A stretch of DNA of 64,000 nt, from assembly GCA_944324395.1 (NCBI GenBank), contig CALUWC010000002.1, positions 1 through 64,000 of the forward strand, read 5' to 3'. The notes under the pieces were generated by a model. The model was not told the origin of the DNA, did no database searches, and saw only the letters and a list, made by a program, of their open reading frames with translations. Positions within the stretch are counted from its first letter, which is position 1. Each line of letters opens with the position of its first letter. Both the position numbers and the translations under genes were made by a program. Positions 17,748 through 26,729 of the stretch are shown here, in pieces. This DNA is from Candidatus Gastranaerophilales bacterium. Its GTDB lineage: Bacteria > Cyanobacteriota > Vampirovibrionia > Gastranaerophilales > Gastranaerophilaceae.

Positions 17748-18182
17748 TTACTCAATCATATCAAGACGACGTTTATGTCTGCCGCCTTCAAAACCTGTTT
17801 TTAACCAGATATCTACAATATCCAAGGCTAAATGTTCGCCAATAACTCTTTCGCCGAGGCATAATATATTTGCATTGTTATGAGCTCTTGAAACTCTGGC
17901 AGAATATGTATCTCCGCAAAGTGCAGCCCTGACACCATGAACCTTATTGGCTGCAATTGACATACCAATACCTGTACCGCAAACTAAAATACCTCTGTTT
18001 ACTTCTCCTGAGATAACCTTCTCTGCTACTTTATGTGCAATTACCGGATAATCACAAGATTCCGGAGTATAAGTTCCGACATCAACATATTCTATATTTC
18101 TGGATTTTAAATAATCAATAATACTTTCTTTGTAACGAAATCCGCCATGATCTGAACCAATCGCAACTTTTAAATTTTCCAT
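17748..18182 (-). CDS. rpiB: Ribose-5-phosphate isomerase B
   Basis: A 144-residue RpiB/LacAB-family isomerase that converts ribulose-5-phosphate to ribose-5-phosphate in the pentose phosphate pathway. Visible features are the N-terminal AIGSDHGGFRYKE, the active-site region GILVCGTGIGMSIAANK with its Cys, and the family stretch RAALCGDTYSARVSRAHNNA. I use the ATG before ENLKVAIG because AAGGAG lies seven bases upstream; a longer frame nine codons upstream has no ribosome site. First gene of a two-gene unit with rsfS. Confidence 0.95.
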   Translation of the reverse strand: MENLKVAIGSDHGGFRYKESIIDYLKSRNIEYVDVGTYTPESCDYPVIAHKVAEKVISGEVNRGILVCGTGIGMSIAANKVHGVRAALCGDTYSARVSRAHNNANILCLGERVIGEHLALDIVDIWLKTGFEGGRHKRRLDMIE

Positions 18183-18273
18183 AAAATACTCCTTTTTATA
18201 ACTATACAAAAAACTTATACATTAATTTTACAATTATTTTTATAATAAGTAAATATGATAAACAAAAATTGAA

Positions 18274-18299
18274 ACAAAAAAGAGGCAAAAGCCTCTTGT
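18274..18299 (-). terminator. Terminator of the flagellar operon
   Basis: Stem AAGAGGC/GCCTCTT with an AAAA loop and a T run on the minus-strand 3' side, just after the last flagellar gene. Confidence 0.85.
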
Positions 18300-18333
18300 A
18301 TAATTAAAATGGAGTTTAACATCACGCAACAGT

Positions 18334-19173
18334 CTAAGAACTGCTTACCATCTGCATAGCTTGTTGTAATAATTCTTTATTAGAAGATATCAATTTATTA
18401 ACAACTTCCATTTGAACTTTTGCCATTTGATAATATGAAATATTTCCCTTAAAATCGGCATTAGAAAGTTCCAATAATCCGGAACGAATTTCTCCGCATC
18501 CTAACACAGGCTTTCCGGATTCTTCGGTTTCTAAAAACCAGCCGTCTTTATATTCGTACAAACCTGCAGAATTATGAAAATTTCTTGTTGTAATTCTATA
18601 TAAAGGTACTACTTTTTTCCCGCTTTCCGCTTTACCAACAATTGTACCGTCATTTTTGATTTCATATTCATCATATTTACCAAGATATTTACCATTATTC
18701 GGGTCAATCCATAATTTAATATTTGTTGTAGGAATATCTAAAGCACCGCCTTTTAATGCAGTTTCCTGATATAAATCTGCACTTATCGGTTTGGTACCCT
18801 GCATAATTTCACCTTTATCATTAAGAATATACCCCTGAACAGTATTACCGTTACTTGCACGATAAACACCCTCTCCATCAAAAGTAAACTCGCCTAAACG
18901 GGTGTAAACACTTTTCCCTTCAGGAGTTTTTGTGAGAAAGAAACCTTTTCCTTCCAAAAATACATTATCTTTTGAAGTTCCGGGAGTAGATTTTCCCTGT
19001 CCCATATTTTTTGTATAATCGTCATTTATTGCACCATTCAAAAACGTTTTAAAATTCACCTGCTTTTCTTTAAAGCCGGGGGTATAAACGTTTGTCATAT
19101 TATCAGCAATTACGTCCATCCAGTTGACCGTCGCATATTGCGTGTTTATAGCTGTAATAAATGCGTCATTCAT
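18334..19173 (-). CDS. Flagellar hook/basal-body protein (FlgE/FlgG family)
   Basis: A 279-residue axial flagellar protein. The N-terminus carries the rod/hook signature (TVNWMDVIADNMTNVYTPGFK) and the C-terminus the matching helix (LSNADFKGNISYYQMAKVQM and onward). Both ends pair to build the rod or hook. The length is near FlgG (~260) and shorter than many hook proteins; the middle domain is divergent, so I do not choose between FlgE, FlgF and FlgG. It is exported by the flagellar type III apparatus, with no signal peptide. Last gene of the fliJ-fliK-like operon; its Shine-Dalgarno overlaps the upstream stop. Confidence 0.85.
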   Translation of the reverse strand: MNDAFITAINTQYATVNWMDVIADNMTNVYTPGFKEKQVNFKTFLNGAINDDYTKNMGQGKSTPGTSKDNVFLEGKGFFLTKTPEGKSVYTRLGEFTFDGEGVYRASNGNTVQGYILNDKGEIMQGTKPISADLYQETALKGGALDIPTTNIKLWIDPNNGKYLGKYDEYEIKNDGTIVGKAESGKKVVPLYRITTRNFHNSAGLYEYKDGWFLETEESGKPVLGCGEIRSGLLELSNADFKGNISYYQMAKVQMEVVNKLISSNKELLQQAMQMVSSS

Positions 19174-19188
19174 AGAAGTTCTCTCTCC

Positions 19189-20088
19189 TTATTTATTATT
19201 ATTTCTTCTTTCTTTTTGTTGTTTGCTTCCTCTGTTTGAATATGACAAATCAGAATACGGAAGATCATTTTGAGCAAATGTTGCTTTTAAAGAATCAATA
19301 TTAGTTCTCAAATACTGTTCAACAGCCTTATCTCCAGGAATAAAGTTTGCTGAAATGACACCGTCTTTATTTACCCGCAAAATAACAGATACATTCTGGT
19401 CAAAATCAATTCTGACAGGCTGGTTTGTTTCTCTGGAATTAGAAAGGGCATTAAGCAATGTCTGCGAAACCTGCATATTCTGTTTTACTTCTCTTGCCTC
19501 AGCTCCGTTATCAACCATAGTTTGAGCTTGAGCTGTTATATTTTGCATTGAAACATCATTTTTCTGAGTCAAATTGATGAAAAAGTCTGCATCACTTTGA
19601 GTCATATTTATGCTGTTTGAAAAATCTAAGCCGCCTTTACCCAAAGCTCTGCTTGCAGATGAAACATCCGAAACTGCAGCCAGTGAAGAATTTGCATTGT
19701 TTGTATTCATCATTTGCTGAATATCATTTGATAACATTGAATTTACATCATTCATTGACATTGATGCAAATTTGCTGTAGTCAATATTACCGTCCAAAGT
19801 CATATTCTGTTGTAACAAATCATCATTTTCTGATTTACCGGTGTCAGTTTTTGAATCTGTATTTTTATCCTGCTTATTATCTACAGCTTCAACTTTATTA
19901 TCTGATTTTACAGATTCTTCTTTTTCTGTTTTTGTTTCATTTTCAGAAGAAACCTTATCCATTTCTTTTTTAAAAGAAGAATCCGCTGATGATTTTTTTG
20001 CACTTTCAGAATTTGCAGTATTTGAAACCTGAGCAGCTGATGAAGCTGAACTTGCTGATGATGATGAAGTTGTTGCGTTAATACTCAT
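19189..20088 (-). CDS. FliK-like flagellar hook-length control protein
   Basis: A 299-residue protein. Residues 1-100 are disordered and extremely Ser/Asp/Lys-rich. The C-terminal part (about 225-285, PVRIDFDQNVSVILRVNKDG then ISANFIPGDKAVEQYLRTNI) matches the pattern of the FliK C-terminal domain, which contacts FlhB to switch export specificity. Function therefore follows from position and this pattern rather than strong identity. The start lies one base after the fliJ stop. It is shorter than typical FliK. Confidence 0.75.
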   Translation of the reverse strand: MSINATTSSSSASSASSAAQVSNTANSESAKKSSADSSFKKEMDKVSSENETKTEKEESVKSDNKVEAVDNKQDKNTDSKTDTGKSENDDLLQQNMTLDGNIDYSKFASMSMNDVNSMLSNDIQQMMNTNNANSSLAAVSDVSSASRALGKGGLDFSNSINMTQSDADFFINLTQKNDVSMQNITAQAQTMVDNGAEAREVKQNMQVSQTLLNALSNSRETNQPVRIDFDQNVSVILRVNKDGVISANFIPGDKAVEQYLRTNIDSLKATFAQNDLPYSDLSYSNRGSKQQKERRNNNK

Positions 20089-20089
20089 T

Positions 20090-20578
20090 TTAATTACCTT
20101 CTGTTTCTTTCAAATGTTTTAATATATCTATTTGTTCTTCGGCATTTCGTTCCTGACTTTGCTTAAAGAATCTGGTTACACCAAGTTCGGAAAACTGTTT
20201 CAATTCTGCTGCTTTTTCTTCCGCAATATAAATTTCTTTGTTTTTTTCTTTGTGCTTCTCAAGAACCTTAACTGCCTGCTCGCATTTTACAAGTTTTGCA
20301 AGCTCTATATCCAATTTTTGTTGAAGATCCTGCCTCACTGCTTCTAATTCTTCGGCTTTTTTCCATAGATGCCTTAAATAATTATCGTACGACTCATACA
20401 TCATAGGATCAGCCTGACGCATACCTTCTTTTGTGTCCAGAATATCCTGATTATTTTTTTTGATATCCTGTTCCGCTTGATACACTGCCTGCTGTGCTCT
20501 TTGAACCCTCATTAACTGTTCTTCTTTCTGGTTAATACGAAAGTCCAAAATCTTCTGCAATCTGTATCGAAACGGCAT
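20090..20578 (-). CDS. fliJ: Flagellar export chaperone-like protein FliJ
   Basis: A 162-residue, highly charged, all-helical coiled-coil protein. The start FRYRLQKILDFRINQKEEQL is characteristic of FliJ, the stalk protein of the flagellar export ATPase complex. The rest is a long antiparallel coiled coil. First gene of the three-gene flagellar operon. The ribosome site is weak (GAAAGAG). No flagellar regulator or export gate gene lies in the window. Confidence 0.85.
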   Translation of the reverse strand: MPFRYRLQKILDFRINQKEEQLMRVQRAQQAVYQAEQDIKKNNQDILDTKEGMRQADPMMYESYDNYLRHLWKKAEELEAVRQDLQQKLDIELAKLVKCEQAVKVLEKHKEKNKEIYIAEEKAAELKQFSELGVTRFFKQSQERNAEEQIDILKHLKETEGN

Positions 20579-20697
20579 ATCTACTACTCTTTCTTACCTA
20601 TTATGTATTACTTTTCAAGAGTAATAAACATCTAAATGTATGATATTCTTTTAATGACAAGTTTTGTAAAGTCAATATTAATTTTAAAAATGTAAAC

Positions 20698-20732
20698 AAA
20701 AAACAGAGTCTTTGTTAGACTCTGTTTTTTGT
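20698..20732 (-). terminator. Terminator of the S1-domain protein gene
   Basis: Twelve-bp stem AAAACAGAGTCT/AGACTCTGTTTT with a five-base loop and T run. Confidence 0.9.
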
Positions 20733-20750
20733 ATTATATCTTTTTATCAA

Positions 20751-21860
20751 TTATTCGTCAGCTGACTGCTCCTGTTCAGATGCCTCCACTTCCTTTGGCT
20801 CTGAAGATTGATCGTGTACTGACAATGCAATTCTTTTATCTTCAGGATTGAATTTTAATATGTAAGTGTCAATATTATCACCAACTTTAAGAATTGTCTT
20901 ATTTTCATTTTGATATTCAACAACTTCATTGTGCGGAAGCAGGGCTTCTACACCCGGAAATACTTCAATAAATGCACCGAAATGTTTCAATCTGGTTACA
21001 GTTCCGGCAACTTTATCGCCTTCCTTAATTGTTTTTGCAGCTTCAATCCATGGATCAGGCTCAAGATTTTTCAAACTCAAAGAAACACGCTGTTTGTCAT
21101 GATCTACGGAAATTACTTCAACGTCAATTTTATCTCCAACTTTCAAAATATCTGTCGGATGATCAATCCAACGCCAGGACAATTGAGATAAAGGAAGTAA
21201 GCCATCTAAACCGCCCAAATCAATAAATGCACCAAAGTCAGTAATTCTGACAACTTCGCCCTTAACAACCTGACCGGGTTCAATTTGTGAAAATATATTC
21301 TTTCTTGCTTCTTCTACAGTATCTTCATAAACCTTTTTGTTAGATAAAATAAAGTTATTCTGCTGAACATCAAGCGTCAATATCTTGAGTTCAAGTTTTG
21401 AACCAACTTCAATTTCAGTTTCTCTTGTCCTGAGCTGAGATGACGGTATAAACCCTCTTACCCCAGAAACTTCAACTAAAATACCGCCTTTTACAATATT
21501 AACAACAGTACCCAGAATAGTTTCATCAGCGGCTTTGGCTTTTTCCAACTCTTTCCATGCATACGCAAAATCAACTTTCTTCTTAGACAATAAGAATTTA
21601 CCATCTTCATCTTCTTCTCTGATAATCAGGAATTCACCTTCCTGCCCTTTTTGGTATTTATCTTCAATATTTTCACCTTTATCAACGGCTTCATACGTAG
21701 GGATTACAGCCATAGTCTTGGCTCCAATATCAACCATGACTCCCTGACTGTCAAAACCGCATACAACACCTTTAACAAGATCTCCTTTTTGAAAATTATA
21801 GTCATATTTTGCTAATAATGCTTCAAAATCTAAATCCGATGTTTCCTTTTTTGTTACCAT
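20751..21860 (-). CDS. rpsA: S1 RNA-binding protein (30S ribosomal protein S1)
   Basis: A 369-residue protein with four S1/OB repeats, e.g. GDLVKGVVCGFDSQGVMVDI, GTVVNIVKGGILVEVSGVRG, GEVVRITDFGAFIDLGGLDG and GTVTRLKHFGAFIEVFPGVE. Four repeats is the short form also found in cyanobacteria and Firmicutes; E. coli S1 has six. It would help unfold and load mRNA onto the 30S subunit. The acidic Gln/Glu-rich tail is disordered. I use the ATG giving MVTKKE, with GGAG seven bases upstream; the upstream ATG overlaps that site. If many messages are leaderless, an S1 with limited mRNA reach would fit. Confidence 0.88.
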   Translation of the reverse strand: MVTKKETSDLDFEALLAKYDYNFQKGDLVKGVVCGFDSQGVMVDIGAKTMAVIPTYEAVDKGENIEDKYQKGQEGEFLIIREEDEDGKFLLSKKKVDFAYAWKELEKAKAADETILGTVVNIVKGGILVEVSGVRGFIPSSQLRTRETEIEVGSKLELKILTLDVQQNNFILSNKKVYEDTVEEARKNIFSQIEPGQVVKGEVVRITDFGAFIDLGGLDGLLPLSQLSWRWIDHPTDILKVGDKIDVEVISVDHDKQRVSLSLKNLEPDPWIEAAKTIKEGDKVAGTVTRLKHFGAFIEVFPGVEALLPHNEVVEYQNENKTILKVGDNIDTYILKFNPEDKRIALSVHDQSSEPKEVEASEQEQSADE

Positions 21861-21973
21861 GATTAACTCCATTGTCTAATAGACACTACCATTATGTTAC
21901 CTGAACATACTACCAGATTTTTGCAAATATGTAAAGGTTTGTAACGATTACTTAATAATTTTAGATGCAAACA

Positions 21974-22007
21974 GAAAAAGAGGCCAATATAAATGACCTC
22001 TTTTAAT
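21974..22007 (-). terminator. valS terminator
   Basis: Stem AAAAGAGG/CCTCTTTT followed by T-rich sequence on the minus strand, just after the valS stop. Confidence 0.8.
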
Positions 22008-22024
22008 TTATAATTTTAAATTTA

Positions 22025-24673
22025 TTAAGCCTTCAAAGAAGTAATCAATTCATTTATTGAATTTTCTTGAATTTCAATTTCTTCTATTCTGCTTTTTGTC
22101 TGCTGTATTAAATCAGCCGGAGCATTGGCTACAAATTTAGGATTATTTATTCTGCCTTCCAGTGATTTTTTCTCATTTTGAAGTTTGCCTAATTTCTTTT
22201 CCTGTCTTGCTATTTCTTCGTTAAAATCGATTAGATTTTCTAACGGAATAACAATTTTTGAAGCTGATACAACTGCGGTTGCTGATTTTTTAGCGACAGG
22301 CACATCAACATCAGCATAAGAAATTTCTTCAACTTTAGCCATACGTTTAATATAACTTTCTATAGCCTCAAATACCGGTTTTTCTTCATTTGTAGCATGT
22401 ATAGTTATATTAAATTTCAATCCCATTGGAATATTGAAACTCTGTCTGACATTTCGCAAAGATTTGATTGTTTCAAAAACAAGTTCCATCTCTTTTGCTT
22501 CAGTAGGGAAACTTAACTGATCCTGATATACAGGATAATCAGCAAGCATAATAGCCTTAAATTCAGACTTTTTAGGTATCAGCTGCCATACTCTTTCCGT
22601 AATATGAGGCATTATCGGGTGGAGTAATCTTAATGACATATCTAATACATACCTTAAAACTCTTTGAGTATTAAGTTTTATATCCGAATCCTGCAATTGA
22701 ACTTTTGCAATTTCAACATACCAGTCACAATATGAATTCCAGAAGAAATCATATAATACATGAGCAGTTTCTCCGATTCTGTAATTTTCAATATTTGCAT
22801 TAACTTCTTTTGCTACATTATTTAATTTATCAAGAATCCATTTATCTGCAATGGTAAGTTTTGAGAAATCAATATCATTATTATCTACACCATCAAGATT
22901 CATCAAAACAAATCTTGAAGCATTCCAAATTTTATTAGCAAAATTTCTGCCGTATTCAAAACGCTCATCACTTATTTTGATGTCCTGACCGCCATAAGTA
23001 CACAATGAAGTCATTGTAAATCTCAAAGCGTCACAACCGTATTTATCAATAATCACAACAGGGTCAATAGTATTTCCCTTAGATTTAGACATTTTCTGAC
23101 CTTTTTCATCACGAATTAAACCATGGATATAAACTGTAGAAAACGGTGCTTTTCCTGTGAATTCCAGCCCCATAGTAATCATTCTTGCAACCCAGAAAAA
23201 TATAATATCAAAACCGGTTACAAGAGTAGTTGTGGGATAGAATTTCTTAAAATCTTCGCTATCCGTATTCGGCCAGCCTAAAGTCGAAAACGGCCACAAA
23301 CCAGATGAAAACCAAGTATCTAACACATCAGTTTCTTGTTCCCAAACTGACGGATCAGGATTTTCTTTAGCAACTACCATTTCACCGGTAAGTTTATTAT
23401 GATAAGCCGGAATTTGGTGTCCCCACCACAATTGACGAGAAATACACCAATCTCTTATATTTTCCATCCAGCCAAGATAATTTTTCTCCCAGCGTTCAGG
23501 AATAAACTTAATTCTGCCGTCTTTAACAGCTGCAATAGCTTCTTTGGCAAGCGGTTTCATCTTTACAAACCACTGTTCAGATAATAACGGCTCAATAGTA
23601 GTACCGCATCGCTGACATTTACCAACATTATGTTCATGCTCTCTTACTCTTAATAAGAAGTGATTATATTCAAGCATACCGATAATTTTTTCTCTGGCTT
23701 CATATCTGTCAAGCCCATGAAGTTCAGGCGGAACCTCGCCGCAAGCTTTCATTCTGCCCTGTTCATCTATAACCCAGATAGGCTCAAAACCATGACGTTT
23801 GCCAACTTCAAAATCGTTAGGATCATGTGCCGGAGTAATTTTAACAGCACCTGTACCAAAGGTCTTATCAACATATTCATCAGCAATAATTGGGATTTCC
23901 CTGCCAGTTAGAGGAACAACAACAGTTTTTCCGACAAGCTCTGAATACTTATGATCCGTAGGATGTACAGCAATAGCAACATCACCGAATATCGTTTCCG
24001 GTCTTGTTGTCGCAACAATAATTGCACCTGACTCACCTTTCAAAGGATATGAAATTTCCCACAAATGACCTTTTTCAGTTTCGTATTCTGTTTCTACATC
24101 AGAAATTGCAGACTGACATCTGGGACACCAGTTTACAATATAAGCACCCTTATATATCAGCCCCTTTTCGTAAAGCCGTACAAAAACCTCTTTAACAGCT
24201 TCAGAACAGCCTTTATCAAAGGTAAAACGTTCTCTTGACCTGTCAAAAGATGCTCCCAAACGCTTGCACTGGTCTAAAATTCTTGACTTATGCTCATTAG
24301 CCCATTCCCATGTCATTTCAAGAAATCTATCACGCCCTACTTCCTGACGTGTAAGACCTTGTTCTCTTAACTTCTTTTCAACAACATTCTGAGTAGCAAT
24401 ACCGGCATGGTCTGTTCCCGGAACCCATAATGCTTCATATCCTGACATTCTGTGGTATCGTATCAAAATATCCTGCAAAGTTTCATCTAAAGCATGACCC
24501 ATATGCAATACCCCCGTTACATTTGGAGGAGGAATTACAATAGAATACGGTTTCTTAGGACTTTTTGCATCAGCCTTGAAAAAGCCGTTATCTTCCCAGA
24601 ATTTGTAAATATCTTCTTCTGTTTCTTTTGCATTGTAAACTGTAGGTAAATCATCAATATTAGTTGCTAGCAT
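22025..24673 (-). CDS. valS: Valyl-tRNA synthetase
   Basis: An 882-residue class I synthetase that charges tRNA-Val. The HIGH motif appears as HMGH in PPPNVTGVLHMGHALDE and the KMSKS loop as KMSKSKGN. The editing domain follows the N-terminal catalytic half (ATTRPETIFGDVAIAVHP, removing Thr-AMP/tRNA), and a C-terminal coiled coil (about 815-882) is present as in other ValRS. I start at the ATG giving MLATNIDD, preceded by AGAGGA; a TTG 19 codons upstream is less likely. Monocistronic, with its own terminator. Confidence 0.96.
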   Translation of the reverse strand: MLATNIDDLPTVYNAKETEEDIYKFWEDNGFFKADAKSPKKPYSIVIPPPNVTGVLHMGHALDETLQDILIRYHRMSGYEALWVPGTDHAGIATQNVVEKKLREQGLTRQEVGRDRFLEMTWEWANEHKSRILDQCKRLGASFDRSRERFTFDKGCSEAVKEVFVRLYEKGLIYKGAYIVNWCPRCQSAISDVETEYETEKGHLWEISYPLKGESGAIIVATTRPETIFGDVAIAVHPTDHKYSELVGKTVVVPLTGREIPIIADEYVDKTFGTGAVKITPAHDPNDFEVGKRHGFEPIWVIDEQGRMKACGEVPPELHGLDRYEAREKIIGMLEYNHFLLRVREHEHNVGKCQRCGTTIEPLLSEQWFVKMKPLAKEAIAAVKDGRIKFIPERWEKNYLGWMENIRDWCISRQLWWGHQIPAYHNKLTGEMVVAKENPDPSVWEQETDVLDTWFSSGLWPFSTLGWPNTDSEDFKKFYPTTTLVTGFDIIFFWVARMITMGLEFTGKAPFSTVYIHGLIRDEKGQKMSKSKGNTIDPVVIIDKYGCDALRFTMTSLCTYGGQDIKISDERFEYGRNFANKIWNASRFVLMNLDGVDNNDIDFSKLTIADKWILDKLNNVAKEVNANIENYRIGETAHVLYDFFWNSYCDWYVEIAKVQLQDSDIKLNTQRVLRYVLDMSLRLLHPIMPHITERVWQLIPKKSEFKAIMLADYPVYQDQLSFPTEAKEMELVFETIKSLRNVRQSFNIPMGLKFNITIHATNEEKPVFEAIESYIKRMAKVEEISYADVDVPVAKKSATAVVSASKIVIPLENLIDFNEEIARQEKKLGKLQNEKKSLEGRINNPKFVANAPADLIQQTKSRIEEIEIQENSINELITSLKA

Positions 24674-24760
24674 ATATATATCCTCTCTAATGCTTATAAT
24701 AATACAAACATAACACAAAGACACATTCAAAATTTACTATGTAACAAAATTTGTAAGCTG

Positions 24761-24789
24761 TTGAAATATATGTAAAAATGTGTTATACT
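24761..24789 (+). promoter_or_regulatory. Promoter of the first fibre gene
   Basis: TTGAAA and TATACT separated by exactly 17 bases, followed by a leader of about 30 nt with GGAG seven bases before the ATG. One of the strongest promoters in the window by eye. Confidence 0.75.
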
Positions 24790-24827
24790 AGTATACAAGA
24801 TAGATTGTTTTTAAATGGAGTTTGAGA

Positions 24828-26540
24828 ATGAGATTATACCTATTTAAACGAGCCTATACTCTTGCAGAGATAATGCTTGTACTTCTGATTTTATCAATTA
24901 TATTTGCTGCATTTGCACCAATATTTACAAAAAGAAAAATATCTTCATATACAAGCAAATATAATGTCTGGGAATACGCTGACAGAGTATCTTTAGATGC
25001 ATACTATGAATCAGGTGATCCTTCTTTTACCGGCGAATTGTTCTTTGGACTTACACCAAAGGGTAAAAGTGATATTACAACAACATTCGCACCTGTTTCA
25101 AAAGTAGTTATCAGGTCAGGAGAAGTTACTTCACAAGCTGCAAAACAACGCCAGATCCAATTTAGATACGGCAGAACTTCTACTACAGATATAGGTGACT
25201 TTGCAGGTTCCTGGCTTATGGACGGAGATAACGCTTTATTAGGCGGTCAATATCGAAATTTAGCAACATCACAGGATGATGGGGCAAGATATAATGTCGG
25301 TATCGGATATCTGGCAATGAGCAAGCTGCAAAACGGACAAAGTAACACTGCTGTCGGGTATAATGCTCTCGGAAACGCTACAACAGCATCAAAAAACGTA
25401 GCTATCGGTTATAATGCCGGTGCAACACTCACAACAAATGAATCTAATACATTTGCAGGAGCCGGTGCCGGATACAGAAAAACAGGTAAAGGCAATACAA
25501 TTATAGGTTATAATGCCGGTGCAAACAGTGCTAACGGTTCAAATAGCTTATATATTGGTTATTATGCCGGATACAATGCCGGCGGAAATTACAATACGGC
25601 AATTGGGTATAATACTATGCAAAAGGTATCCGGGCGTTATAATATCGCACTTGGTGCCAATGCTTTACAAAATGTAACTTCAGGAAATTATAACGTTGCA
25701 ATAGGTGCCAATGCTTGCTCTGAGGTAACTTCAGGTTCTTACAAAACTTGTATTGGTGCTAACTCCGGACCACATAGCGGAACTTCTGCAGAAAACTATT
25801 TAAGTGGCAGAACTAATTCGAACCAGGTTACATATATCGGTGGAAAACCATACAATTATGGCGGTGATGCAGTTTTAGAAATTCATAATGTTGAAACCCG
25901 AGAAAGTGGAATCATAAAGCACGCAAAAGCATCTACAGATTCTAGTGTTACAACAGTAGTTAATGGTAATTTAATAGTTCGCGGCAGACCATTTTTCACT
26001 GTTGGAAACACTCTTTACCATTTCCATGATCAGAATCCGCTAACAAAACAAGCAGGAAGCCGATTATACGGCTCCGGGAATGCTCTGAATAGTAAATATT
26101 ATAAAGCATGTATTTCCAGCCAAAAAGGTTATAGTTTTGGTTCTTGTGTTTCTTTATCTTCCTCTGACAGAAGATTAAAAAATATCACATCAAGAAATAA
26201 TGACGGTATAGATGAAATTCTTAAATTAAAAGTATATAATTATACATTCAAAGATGACCCGGATAAAAAACCGCATGTTGGTGTAATTGCTCAGGATTTG
26301 CAAAAAGTATTTCCTAATGCAGTTGTCCAAGGCTCTGACGGATATTTAAGAATTCGCTGGGACGATATGTTCTATGCTGCAATCAATGCAATAAAAGAGC
26401 TTGATAAAAAAATTGTTGCTATCGCAAAACGAATAACAGATGTTGAAGCTAAAATTGCAGATCTTGAAAAAGAAAATGCAACATTAAAATCTCAAGTTGA
26501 CAGTATTGCAATGAGAATAAATAAATTGAAAGCACAATAA
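24828..26540 (+). CDS. Prepilin-anchored repeat fibre with S74 self-cleaving chaperone (paralogue 1)
   Basis: A 570-residue three-part protein. (1) Residues 1-9 form a short basic leader, cut by prepilin peptidase before YTLAE (Glu at mature position 5), followed by the pilin-type helix to about residue 32. (2) About 140-320 is a repeat array of the form xNxAIGYNAxxxVTSGxYN, like YadA-head or tail-fibre solenoids, followed by the conserved linker VVNGNLIVRG. (3) A peptidase S74 domain starts at Ser446 (SDRRLKN, predicted self-cleavage before Ser with the Lys as partner) and ends in a coiled coil. The -1 residue is Ala, not the usual Gly. Start chosen by GGAG spacing. Surface fibre is the likely role; not a characterised protein to my knowledge. 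Confidence 0.85.
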   Translation: MRLYLFKRAYTLAEIMLVLLILSIIFAAFAPIFTKRKISSYTSKYNVWEYADRVSLDAYYESGDPSFTGELFFGLTPKGKSDITTTFAPVSKVVIRSGEVTSQAAKQRQIQFRYGRTSTTDIGDFAGSWLMDGDNALLGGQYRNLATSQDDGARYNVGIGYLAMSKLQNGQSNTAVGYNALGNATTASKNVAIGYNAGATLTTNESNTFAGAGAGYRKTGKGNTIIGYNAGANSANGSNSLYIGYYAGYNAGGNYNTAIGYNTMQKVSGRYNIALGANALQNVTSGNYNVAIGANACSEVTSGSYKTCIGANSGPHSGTSAENYLSGRTNSNQVTYIGGKPYNYGGDAVLEIHNVETRESGIIKHAKASTDSSVTTVVNGNLIVRGRPFFTVGNTLYHFHDQNPLTKQAGSRLYGSGNALNSKYYKACISSQKGYSFGSCVSLSSSDRRLKNITSRNNDGIDEILKLKVYNYTFKDDPDKKPHVGVIAQDLQKVFPNAVVQGSDGYLRIRWDDMFYAAINAIKELDKKIVAIAKRITDVEAKIADLEKENATLKSQVDSIAMRINKLKAQ

Positions 26541-26561
26541 TTAAAATAACAAATATAAATA

Positions 26562-26597
26562 AAAAGATGCATTACTAAATAATGCATCTTTTTTATT
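26562..26597 (+). terminator. Terminator of fibre gene 1
   Basis: Twelve-bp stem AAAAGATGCATT/AATGCATCTTTT with a seven-base loop and T run. Confidence 0.9.
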
Positions 26598-26632
26598 AAC
26601 TTATATTATCAAAAATAAATATAAAATTTGCT

Positions 26633-26661
26633 TTACAAAATTATTTGCACTAAACTATATA
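26633..26661 (+). promoter_or_regulatory. metK promoter and leader
   Basis: TTTACA, 17 bases, TATATA. The leader that follows (to 26729) contains a CCGG...CCGG pair around an A-rich loop, which could form a small hairpin. It does not match a SAM riboswitch class that I can recognise. Confidence 0.5.
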
Positions 26662-26729
26662 GGAAAATGGAGTGCCGGGTTGGAATTAAAAAACTTACCG
26701 GAGTAGAAATAAATTAAGGAGAAAAAGAA

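Noticed and set aside
26640-26729. SAM riboswitch before metK
   Set aside because: The leader is too short and lacks the conserved cores of the SAM-I, SAM-II or SMK classes as far as I can see.
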